64,000 nt of DNA from Setoptus koraiensis (Eukaryota; Arthropoda): NCBI GenBank assembly GCA_048013815.1, contig CM106585.1, positions 13,082,001 through 13,146,000 of the forward strand. Reading direction: 5' to 3'. The stretch's first letter is position 1; every line of letters starts with the position of its first letter. Positions 12,777-21,378 of this stretch are shown one piece after another. Both the position numbers and the translations under genes were made by a program. A model generated the notes under the pieces. The model saw only the letters and a program-made list of their open reading frames with translations. It was not told where the DNA came from and searched no databases.

Positions 12777-13685
12777 GGGTGTTGTATGGAACACGTACCC
12801 AGCCCGATTTCCTCCAAACTCCACACATGGGCACCGAATGGGCCCCAAAGAACAAATAAATTAGTCCGGAAGTGCGGAAATTTTCACTTCCGGAGATATC
12901 GAAAAATCCGTTTTATTGGTCTCACAGAAGTCTTATATCGTAAATTTTGGCATGAACGCGCAGCTCTCGTTGCAATATACGCGATGGCATCATATGAAAT
13001 CATATTAGACAATTCGATCCCGAGAAATTCACTGTTTTCTATATCCACCACTTCCGGTCCGAGAATTAACGCGAATTGAGGAATCTGTTTGGCGTAATTG
13101 TTCATTCAGGCTTGCAACTTGAACGCGAGGCCGAACAGAACCCGGCCCGATCGCGGGCCCCGCCCACTCGACCCCCAGCCTACGGAAAACAATCCTTTCC
13201 CGGGATGCGGGACGGCCCGTAGGGCCGTCACGAGGCAGGCCGTCAATCGTCCCGCTGTCGGCCGAAGGCCGACGGCGTGGACGGTAGGCCGGCCTATGCG
13301 GGTGGGCCAAAGGCCCACCCGCACATCGTGGCACCTCCTGAGGGGCACAGCCCCGAAGTGCGTGCCCAGAATCCCCTCGATGATACGAAGAGCCTTCCTA
13401 AGTTAAATCACTTTTATTCTGCTCCTGTGGCTGCTAGGGAGAATCTACTTTCGGTGAATGACCATCAGTACCACACCGGATGCGAATGCGGAATGGCACT
13501 GCCTCCCGTACCCCAAATATGCCCACAAATACCTTAAAATACCCACAAGGCGGTACCTCGGGTATCTCGGGAACGAAGAATTTCCGCACTTCCGGAATAC
13601 CTTTTCCAGTCTCAGGGCATCATACTCTACCCAAAAATACCCAAAATACCCAAATCGGGCTGGGTACGTGTTCCATACAATAACC
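12777..13685. mobile_element. Inverted-repeat element 2 (same family as element 1)
   Basis: Left end GGGTGTTGTATGGAACACG and reverse-complemented right end GGTTATTGTATGGAACACG continue together through TACCCAGCCCGATTT, giving terminal inverted repeats of about 33 bp. Subterminal arms repeat TCCGGAAGTGCGGAAAT (12866 region, and inverted at 13588-13605). The order GGGCCCCA, then TAG-TCCGGAAGTGCGG, is the same as in element 1, so the two are homologous. The core at 13130-13370 is far more GC-rich than its surroundings and holds a hairpin array. The flanks (AAGATTGC and GAAAATTC) give no clear target duplication. No transposase frame was found. Confidence 0.72.
13211..13366. repeat. Array of five short-loop GC hairpins in the core of element 2
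   Basis: In order: GACGGCCC-GTA-GGGCCGTC (13211-13229); CGCTGTCGGCC-GAA-GGCCGACGGCG (13253-13277, one G-T pair); the exact palindrome TAGGCCGGCCTA (13285-13296); TGCGGGTGGGCC-AAA-GGCCCACCCGCA (13297-13323, 12-bp perfect stem); GGGGC-ACA-GCCCC (13342-13354), enclosed by GGCAC and GTGCC (13330-13366). Four of the loops are three nucleotides. Neighbouring stems almost abut, and each has a different sequence. Confidence 0.85.
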
Positions 13686-13739
13686 GAAAATTCCTATTGC
13701 TAAACCAAAATACGCTCCAAACACTAGAAAGAACTTGTG

Positions 13740-13970
13740 TTACCATCCGAATATTGAAGAAAAATTTGGAAGGCCAAATATATTGTCATCCTTTTTAATT
13801 TCATCTACAAGTTTAGCTGTGTCCAATTTCTTAGCCTCAGATTCAAGCTGCTCAACTTCCTCAGCTGTTAGAGCCCTGAACTCAATCTTCTCAACACCCA
13901 AGTGTAAATTAATGTGATTCGGTATTATCGTCGACACAGGACCTCTTCCAGATGAAGGCTCGAGACACAA
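13740..13970 (-). CDS. Small hypothetical frame of about 76 codons
   Basis: Not recognised. The frame reads like real protein in its second half: EKIEFRALTAEEVEQLESEA, then KKLD-TAKL-VDEIKKDDNIFG, charged and helix-prone. It starts inside the left copy of a 64-bp direct repeat and has no promoter or splice context I can defend. It could be the 3' exon of a host gene, a remnant carried by the mobile-element cluster, or chance. Confidence 0.25.
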   Translation of the reverse strand: MCLEPSSGRGPVSTIIPNHINLHLGVEKIEFRALTAEEVEQLESEAKKLDTAKLVDEIKKDDNIFGLPNFSSIFGW

Positions 13971-14025
13971 AAAATCAGCAATGGCGCACTATGTGTTATA
14001 TCGCGCGACCTGTGTGCGGTGTGCT
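13962..14025. repeat. 64-bp direct repeat, left copy
   Basis: Begins GAGACACAAAAAATCAGCAA and ends TGTGTGCGGTGTGCT. It differs from the right copy at about four positions, with 163 bp between the copies. The pair could mark a small element or a segmental duplication. Confidence 0.75.
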
Positions 14026-14188
14026 CTTTCTATGCGTTGATGAGCTATTTTCAACGAGTCCGCAAAATACGACAGACTAGATCCAAGTTTTTCAAATTTC
14101 TACCATAGTTCGATGATCATGTCAACTGCCTGCATGCCGAAACTGGTGCAGTTCTAGCGGTCAATATTGCCACAATAAATAATTTTGC

Positions 14189-14252
14189 GAGACACAAAAA
14201 AACAGCAATGGCGCACTATGCGTTATAGCGCGCGACCTGTGTGCGGTGTGCT
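14189..14252. repeat. 64-bp direct repeat, right copy
   Basis: The right copy of the repeat at 13962-14025. Both contain ATGGCGCACTATG and CGCGCGACCTGTGTGCGGTG. No terminal inverted repeats were seen within them. Confidence 0.75.
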
Positions 14253-14369
14253 ATGAGAAAATGAAGAGATCACTTCTTTCATGGCGGAAGCATCTAAAAT
14301 GACAACTGAAGCAAAAGAGAAAACTTCCGCGCAATTAGGAACCAAGCCTTCCAGTCAAATTTGCAACAT

Positions 14370-14600
14370 ATGCTAAGAAATGTCAGAGCAATAAACAAAT
14401 TGTCATGGCATTGGGAATTGCGCTACATCAATGCATCTGTATCGAATGAAGAAATTATTTCTTGGCACAATGTTATTCTCGATTGTCTGAACGTCATCAA
14501 CAAAAGCGAAAAATTTTCCAGCACTAGCGCGGTGAGAAATACAAAGGCTCTGATGAGAGAAATGAAGGACACTGGGCTTTGGGCATGGTTCACAAATTGA
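14370..14600 (+). CDS. Small hypothetical frame, 76 codons
   Basis: Not recognised. From the ATG at 14370 it reads MLRNVRAINKLSWHWELRYI and ends MKDTGLWAWFTN before TGA. Composition (aromatic, charged, few low-complexity runs) is protein-like, and the frame stays open some codons upstream of the ATG. No signal peptide or known motif. It may be the C-terminal remnant of a gene broken by the nearby repeats; its expression is unknown. Confidence 0.25.
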   Translation: MLRNVRAINKLSWHWELRYINASVSNEEIISWHNVILDCLNVINKSEKFSSTSAVRNTKALMREMKDTGLWAWFTN

Positions 14601-15083
14601 GGAAGTGTTACATGGCGCGTATGTGGGATAATGATCCTGATGATTAAATATGAAACAAAATCAAAAATAATAAAACGCAAAAATAAGAGTGATGATTCAA
14701 TCAGTGATAAAGATGAGACACCCGAAATGTATTAACTTTGACGCAAGATGTCACTCATACGGATCTCTGTCTCGAACCGGTTCATAAGTTAACAAAAAGT
14801 CCGGTATATGTGCAACAAGTTGCGCAACTGTTGATTCTGCAAGCAAATATCTGGGAAAAATGGTAGATTTATATTTAGATATCGACCAGACAGACACAAT
14901 GGTTTGCATGATACATCTAAAATTATGAGGATAGATGGTGAGAAATGATGTCTACGGTTTATGTTTCATAAGTGCTGATGCGAACACTCCCTGATGTCAG
15001 GACATTTAATCCTCTGGTGTGAGTGCAGAAAATAAAACGAACCACCTCTCCAAAAACTGTCGCTGTAGGTTAAGATAAGAATA
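14601..15083. promoter_or_regulatory. 5' flank of peptidase copy 1
   Basis: The last 100 bp (about 14982-15075) resemble the corresponding flanks of copies 2 (17880-17975) and 3 (21222-21310): GAACACTCCCTGATGTCAG, then CTCTCCAAAAAC, then GGTT-AGAT just ahead of the start. The promoter-proximal DNA was therefore duplicated with the genes. No clear TATA box was seen for this copy; the TATA-bearing block of copies 2 and 3 is not recognisable here. Confidence 0.5.
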
Positions 15084-17307
15084 ATGAAGAGCTCAGCTTG
15101 TCGCAATGCACTATTACTATACATTTCTCTCTTGCTTCTGTCACTGGTGTCTTGGCAGCTGACAGATGCCGATAAAACCAGCGTCAAGTCAAAGAATTCG
15201 AGCTTTCAACTGCCGAAGATTTTCGATTGGGATCATTACAAAGTAAGTGATACTGTTGATTAAATGATTAACAGCTGTTGACGTCAAATAAATTAGAAAC
15301 ACTTGATATAGCCTTTCGTTTTCTCTTGTTCGCCCTGTAAAGACTTCCTTCCAAAAGATCTATCCAACAATCAGAGATGAGTTGGCCAGAAAGAAGTTGT
15401 TCATTGCGAGTGCTCTCCAGACGTTTATGCATAATCTAGCATTCAGATTGGGCAATATGGATTATTACTTAAGCATCAATCAGTTTAGCGACAGTACACC
15501 GGAAGAGTTGAGAAGGATGGTTTCTGGTATCAAGCCAAGAAAAGAGGCAGGAGGTGATTCGGAATCGAGTGTCAATGGTCAAAATGATGAGATGGAACCA
15601 TTGACTGGCGTTGATCTTGAACGATTGAAACAAATGCTGGCGCGCATCGTCGCAGAAAAGCAGCCTGGCTATCAACTGCTAGCTCAGCAACTGCAAATAA
15701 CCATAGATAATCATAGACCTAAAAGAGACGTCGGAGTATCTGACCAGGTGGATGTTGATGGAGTGAAATTGAGCAAGGCCAAAACGAAGGAAGAGGGCTG
15801 GCGACAAATGTCAAGATCTGATAGGCGACATTATAGAAGACAACGCAATAGCAACATGAAAATCGACGAATATCGATCTCTGATTGGTGATGAACAACCA
15901 AAAGAGAGTAGTAAGTTCGTGAAACGGGTACCGTCGACAAATCCTGAACACACACAGTTGGAGTTGTTTAGTCAAGCCGCGAACACTGATGGAAATGAAG
16001 AGGGCTTGCCGGAGCAACAATTGAACTTATTGGAGATAATTCCGAACTCGGCTGACTTTGTTGAGCGACAGTTCACCTGGTTGACCGATACCTTCAGGAG
16101 GATGACAAGTGAAGACGACGAGGACAGCGAGGAACAGGATGATTCAGGCGTTGATGCTATGGAAGATTCGAGCGCCGAAGGCCAGGATTTCTTTGCTGGC
16201 GAAAACTATAGTTTCAATGATCAAGATATGAACGAGACCGTACCTACGATAGCGCAGTTAGTGGGAAGTAAAAATGACGCTATGAATGCGAAAATAGGAG
16301 CCAAAATGGGGCAGACTGACACTAGGACAAAGAGGGCCTGTATAGCCTACTTGAGTGACGTTAGCGATCGGTCAAAGGCCGAGGACCAGGTTGATTCGGA
16401 TTATCGAGATCACGGGTGTCTGGCTTTCCCCATAGCGTCCATCATGGAGTGGGTGAGAGAAATAGATAATAGGAGGAAGAGTAGGGCGAGGGATAAGCGG
16501 GTCCGTTTGGGTTACGTGAGTGACGTCAGTGAGTTTCCAATTGAGGACCAGATTTATTTGGATTATCGCCAAGACGGCTGTTTAACTGTGCCGAGGGACC
16601 AAAGCATGTGTGGCAGTTGTTACGCTTTTTCCATTGTGGCTCTCATGGAGTGGTGGCACTGTAAACAAACAGGTGAATTGGTCCCGTTTAGCGAGCAGTA
16701 TATAGTTGATTGTGGCCGGCATGTCGGTATGGAAGGTTGCGAAGGAACAAATCTAGGATCTATAGAAAGATTTGTCAGAGATTGGGGCGTGGAATTGCGA
16801 GCGGACTACCCTTATTTGGACAGAGAATCCGTTTGTCCCTACGAAAAGGAGGACTGGCATCGAGCTGGCTACAAGAGGCCAGTGGTGCTCAGTTATGAAG
16901 CCATGAACCACAGGGCTCTTTGGCCCATTCTCTTGAAATTGTTCGGGCCTGCCTTGGCGGTCATAAATATCCCGAGAGATTTTCATGCCTACGGTGGTCT
17001 AGTGCATAAGGGTCACAATTGCAAGCAGACCCACCATTCTATGTTGCTCGTTGGCCACGGTATAGAGAACGGCCAGGAGTATTGGTTGCTCAGAAATTCA
17101 TATGGTCACATATGGGGGGAACAAGGATATTTTAAGCTGTCCAAAGCGGCCAAAAATGATTGTTATTTCGAGGTCATTCATACTGAACTCGATTTTCTCA
17201 GACCTCCCTTGCAGCCGATAGAGATAACTGAGCAATCCGGCCACGAGAGAGTCACCAGAAAACTAACTCCGTACGAGGCTCATCGATTTGGCCTCATCGT
17301 GTATTAA
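15084..17307 (+). CDS. Secreted papain-family (C1A) cysteine peptidase, copy 1
   Basis: Exons 15084-15242 and 15343-17307, joined in phase 0 across a 100-nt GTAAGT...AAAG intron; 707 residues. The ATG opens a signal peptide (MKSSACRNALLLYISLLLL). Residues about 45-115 are an I29 inhibitory prodomain (FDWDHYK-TSFQKIYPTIRDEL, INQFSDSTPEEL). A long charged, partly acidic spacer of about 300 residues follows, starting after an RPKR site. The papain domain starts after RDKR and has Gln473, Cys479 (QSMCGSCYAFS), a GCEG motif, His618 (HSMLLVGHG) and Asn638 (RNSYG). It should cut proteins in gut lumen or lysosome after removal of its prodomain. Odd: a partial second copy of the domain start lies just upstream (16324-16452) without the Gln-Cys segment. 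It is the most divergent of the three copies. Confidence 0.88.
15243..15342 (+). other. 100-nt intron of peptidase copy 1
   Basis: Donor GTAAGT after the FDWDHYK codons and acceptor CCTGTAAAG before TSFQK. The spliced product restores the W-x-x-YK...F-K-Y spacing of an I29 prodomain. All three copies have an intron of exactly 100 nt here. Confidence 0.8.
16324..16452 (+). repeat. Partial internal duplication in peptidase copy 1, lacking the catalytic segment
   Basis: The frame TKRACIAYLSDVSD ... DYRDHGCLAFP-IASIMEW repeats the following DKRVRLGYVSDVSE ... DYRQDGCLTVP-(RDQSMCGSCYAFS)-IVALMEW. The bracketed 13 residues, which hold the oxyanion Gln and catalytic Cys, are missing from the first unit. 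Both units keep a dibasic RxKR in front. Copies 2 and 3 have one unit only. Confidence 0.8.
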
Positions 17308-18047
17308 TTGTGAATTCCACTCCAATGGGATCGGATCTGTACCGATCATATATGCATTTAGTTAATTGAAGTGACAGCTCAATTGGTTGAGTCATTGGAA
17401 GATAATTCAGTTTTTTCGAACTCGAAATGCACGGATATCACTAGATAAAGACTTCTCGTATAATTCGAACTAGTGGATATTATTTTTGCGGCAACTTCTC
17501 AGGATGTGTTATTGCGAATACGAGTTTTGGCTGGCCTAAAATTCAACCCTCGTACCCGCCGTCATGTAATCGATCGATAAATAAAATTTTGAGCAAATCC
17601 AAATCCTAGTTCTTAGAATTTTTTCCACACATTCCGCACGCTGAAGCATACAAAAACCACCAACAACTGCTCACCAGACAAGCCTGACAATCTCAGGATC
17701 TTTTCTTGATAAAACCTCCTGTTTAAATACTCGTCGATGCTTGATGATCGAAAGAGTGTCACAAAATCTAAGTTATTTCGGGAGAAAATTCTTTCTATAA
17801 TGTCTGCATGCGATTGAGTTATATTTATATATTGGACAAAAAAAGATCTAGTGCACGAAAAGCGGATCGCTGAAGGAACAACGAACACTCCCTGATGTCA
17901 GAACATACTCCTCTGATGTGAGTGCCATCAGAGAAAAAAACGGACAATCTCTCCAAAAACTTTCGATGCAGGTTGAGATTAAAATCGTGGAGCAGAAATA
18001 CAATAATCTTGGTAGGAGAAGCAAGTGAACTCGAAAGCCATAGAAAA
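17308..18047. promoter_or_regulatory. Spacer between peptidase copies 1 and 2, with duplicated promoter block
   Basis: AATAAA at about 17579 is a likely poly(A) signal for copy 1. From about 17680 to 17845 the sequence matches the 5' flank of copy 3, including ATCGAAAGAGTGTCACAAAA and TATATTTATATATTG (17819-17833), a TATA-like stretch some 230 bp before the ATG. At 17880-17975 is the block shared by all three copies. The conserved spacing suggests the functional promoter of copy 2, by inference. Confidence 0.55.
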
Positions 18048-20118
18048 ATGATGAGCTCAGCTTGTCGCGTTGCACTACTGCTGTCCGTTTTTCTCCTGCT
18101 GCTGTCACTAGTGTCTTGGCAGCCGGCAAGTGCAGAAGAAACCAGCGTCAATCCAAAGAATCTGAGTGTTCAACTGCCGAAGATCTTTGATTGGGATCGG
18201 TACAAAGTAAGTGATAATGTTGATTATATAATTTACAACTGCTCACATCAAATGAATCAACAAATTTCAACATGGCTTTTCGTTTTCTCTTGTTCGCCCT
18301 GTAAAGACTTCCTTCCAAAAGATCTATCCGACAATCAGAGATGAGTTGGCCAGAAAGAAATTGTTCATTGCGAGTGCTCTCAAGACATTTGTGCACAACA
18401 TGGAATTCAGATTGGGCATGATGGATTATTTCCTAAGCATCAATCAGTTTAGTGACAGTACACCGGGAGAGTTAAAAAGGATGTTTTCTGGTATCAAGCC
18501 CAGAAAAGGGGCAGGAGGTGATTCGGAATCGAGTGTGGATGGTCAAAATGATGAGATGGAACCATTGACTGTCGTTGATCTTGACCGGCTGGAACAGATG
18601 CTGGCGCGCATTATCGCAGAAAAGCAGCCTGGCTATCAACTGCTAGCTCGGCAACTGCAAATTACCATAGATAATCACAGATCTAAACGAGATGTCGGAC
18701 TATCTGATCAGATGGATGTGGATGATGATGGAGTGAAATTGAGCAGTGGAAGAACGAAGAAAAGGAGCCGGGAACAAGTGTCAACATCTAGCAGACGACA
18801 AGATAGAAGACAGCGCAATAGCAACGTGCAAATCGACGAATATCGATCTCTGGTTGGTAATGAACAACCGAAAGAGAGTAGTAAGTTCGTGAAACGGGTA
18901 CCGTCGACAAATCCTGAACACACACCGTTGGAGTTGTTTAGTCAAGCAGCGAACATTGATGGAAATGAAGACGGCTTGCCGGAGCAACAATTGAAATTGC
19001 TGGAGATAATTCCAAACTCTGTTGATTATGTTAAACGACAGTTTACCTGGCTGACTAATACTTTCAAGAACATGACGAGTGAAGACGACGAGGAACCAGA
19101 AGAATATGGTGACGAAGGGCAGGATTACGCTGCTGGCGAAAATTACAGTTCCAATGTTGATGATGTGGACCATGATGGACCCAAGCTAGTGGGCAGTAAA
19201 AATCAGGCCAAAGATCCCGTAGTGGGAGCCAAAAGGAGGAAGACTGGATTGAGGACTAAGAAGAGGGATAAGGAGAGGGAAAAGAGGGCCCGCCTGGGTT
19301 ACATGAGTGACCCCAGCGACCTGACTATGGACCAGGATTACCTGGCTATGGACCAGGTTTATCTGGATTATCGCGAAGAGGGCTGTCTATCTGTACCGAG
19401 AAAGCAACTCGATTGTAGCAGTTGTTACGCGTTCACGATAGTGTCTCTCATGGAGTGGTGGCATTGCACCCAAACAGGTAAATTAGTCCGATTTAGCGAG
19501 CAGTATGTAGTCGATTGTGGCCGGCATGCCGGCATGGGTGGTTGCGAGGGAGCAGATATGGAATCTATAGAAAGATTTGTCAGAGTCTGGGGTGTGGAAT
19601 TGCGAGAGGATTACCCTTATTTGGAAAGAGAATCCGTTTGTCCCTACGAAAAGGAAGACTGGCATCGAGCTGGCTACAAGAGGCCAGTGGTGCTCAGTTA
19701 TGAAGTAACGGACGAAAGAGCTCTTTGGCCCAGTGTATTGAAATTTTCGGGACCTGCCTTGGCAGCCGTACGCCCACCATCGGATTTTGCGGCGTACGGC
19801 GGTAAAGTACATAAGGGTCACAATTGTGGAAAAGACGGATATCATGCTATGTTGCTGGTTGGCCACGGTAAAGAGAACGGCCAGGAGTATTGGTTGTTCA
19901 GGAATTCGTATGGTCACCAATGGGGGGATAATGGCTATTTCAAGCTGTCCAAAGCAGCCAAAAATAATTGTTATCACGAACTCGTTGATAGTAAAATCGA
20001 TTTTCTCAGGCCTCCCCTGCAGCCGATAGAGATAACGGAGGAAATTGGCGGCGAGAAAGTCACCAAAAAACTGACTCCGTACGAAGCACATCACATAGGT
20101 TTATTGAAGATCGACTGA
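18048..20118 (+). CDS. Secreted papain-family (C1A) cysteine peptidase, copy 2
   Basis: Exons 18048-18206 and 18307-20118, 656 residues. The plan is as in copy 1 but with a single domain start. The signal peptide is strong (MMSSACRVALLLSVFLLLLS, likely cut after ASA). The I29 prodomain reads FDWDRYK-TSFQKIYPTIRDEL and INQFSDSTPGEL. RSKR and EREKR sites bracket an acidic spacer (TSEDDEEPEEYGDEG). In the papain domain, Gln420 and Cys426 lie in QLDCSSCYAFT, followed by GCEG, then YHAMLLVGHG with the catalytic His and RNSYG with the Asn. The usual CGSC is CSSC here and in copy 3, a Gly-to-Ser change beside the nucleophile. The triad is intact, so I expect activity. It is closely similar to copy 3 in coding and 3' flanking DNA, which marks a recent duplication. 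Confidence 0.88.
18207..18306 (+). other. 100-nt intron of peptidase copy 2
   Basis: GTAAGT donor and GTAAAG acceptor, phase 0. The intron has no stop in the upstream frame; if it were retained, the frame would end shortly after it, giving a short protein of signal peptide plus about 50 residues. Confidence 0.8.
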
Positions 20119-20552
20119 TTCGACTCTCATTATCCGGATGTAGCCTTACATTCGGTTGTAGGAACACATGAATGCGAGAATCCTTCACGACGGACAAGTC
20201 GTGAGTTGAGTTGTCGAAAAATAATACAAAATTTGAGATCGGTGACGAGCGAACGACAATTGTAACCAAGAAATTCTAATCAGCGTTAGAATTGCACCAT
20301 CATGGGGCTCATGAAACTGCAGTCTTCCATGCGTCAAACCCCATCAGTTGTTCTTCTATGAGAGCATCAGCCTCAGGTTTTCATTTTTTTTTTTTTGAAA
20401 AAGATTGTCTCTAGAAGCCCAATGGTTGTGTTGAGAGTTCGATGATGGGAGTGGTCGTTCTGTAGTATTTTTTACCGCGTTTCATTCAATCAGATTTTTA
20501 TTGAGCCTAACAATCTGGGGATTTTTTCTTGATAAGGCCACCAGTTTTAATA

Positions 20553-21008
20553 CTCACATTCATAGTCAGCCGGACTTGAATCTTGAGAAATCTTTCTAAG
20601 TTTCATTTCAAACGTTTTCACACTGTTCAACAGATTCACCCTCAAGCAGCTCGAAAATGAAGAAAACGTGTCTACCGTCGATGGGCCTCCTGTCTGGTGT
20701 TGTTATCTCGACCCCGGCGGCGGGGCAGACGATGTGGAGGCCGGCGAATGGGTGCTGGTCAGTGTCGAAAATTGATATCAGACTCATCCATGATAGTATG
20801 GTATGATTTTGAATTTCGTGACGTCACGCCGAGTATATCGAAGCAAAGGCAGCTGGATATGTCAACTCCGTAAAAAGAATAAACGTTAGACTTTCCAAGA
20901 AAGAAAAATGAACACTCTTCCAATCATCATAACACATAGTATTGTTGCCACCACCATAATCCCGATTGTTTGTTTGATATTCAAAAGATGAGCCATTTAG
21001 ATTCGTTC
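20553..21008. other. About 456-bp insertion splitting the duplicated promoter flank
   Basis: Left homology to the copy-2 flank stops near CCAGTTTTAATACTCA and resumes at CGTC-ATGCT-ATGATCG. The inserted block carries a Piwi 5' coding fragment and otherwise unrecognised DNA. No terminal repeats were seen, so duplication by repair or by template switching fits better than a transposon. Boundaries are good to about 10 bp. Confidence 0.55.
20665..20787 (-). pseudogene. Decayed fragment of the Piwi 5' coding end
   Basis: Read on the minus strand from ATGAGT at 20787, the fragment aligns with codons 1 to about 41 of the intact Piwi gene at 26426. Shared stretches include ATTCGCCGGC-TCCAC-TCGTC and CAACACCA-ACA-G-GGCCCATCGAC. 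Translation gives HSPASTSS and QHQT-GPST against DSPASTSS and QHQTSGPST. A small gap and an in-frame stop before QHQT show it is dead as a coding piece. It lies in the same orientation as Piwi, about 5.6 kb from it, inside the insertion between peptidase copies. Confidence 0.75.
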
Positions 21009-21378
21009 GAGAATTTTCGTCAATGCTCAATGATCGAAAGAGTGTCACAAAATCTATGCTATTTCGGGAAGAAATTCTTTCTATACTGACTGCATGCGAT
21101 TGAGCTATATTTATATATTGAACAAAAAAAGAACTATTGCACGGTTTGATTTCATGAATACTCATGTGAGTGAATGCATGAAGATAGATCAATAGGGCAT
21201 TCCTGGAAGAATAAAGAACAATATATGATGGCAGAACTTACTCCCCTGATGTGATTGCAGGAAAAAAAAAATAAACCACCTCTCCAAAAACATTCGCTGC
21301 AGGTTGAGATTAAAATCTTATAGCGGAAATACAGTTATCTTGATAGGAGAAGCAAGTGAATTCAAAAGCCATAGAAAA

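Larger units (their letters stand above)
20119..21378. promoter_or_regulatory. Spacer between peptidase copies 2 and 3
   Basis: The first about 100 bp (TCATTAT-CGGATGTAGCCTTAC onward, in part) match the 3' flank of copy 3. At about 20505-20552 and again from 21009 the sequence matches the 5' flank of copy 2; between lie about 456 bp with no counterpart there, which include a Piwi fragment. TATATTTATATATTG recurs at 21106-21120, about 270 bp before the start codon of copy 3. Confidence 0.6.
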
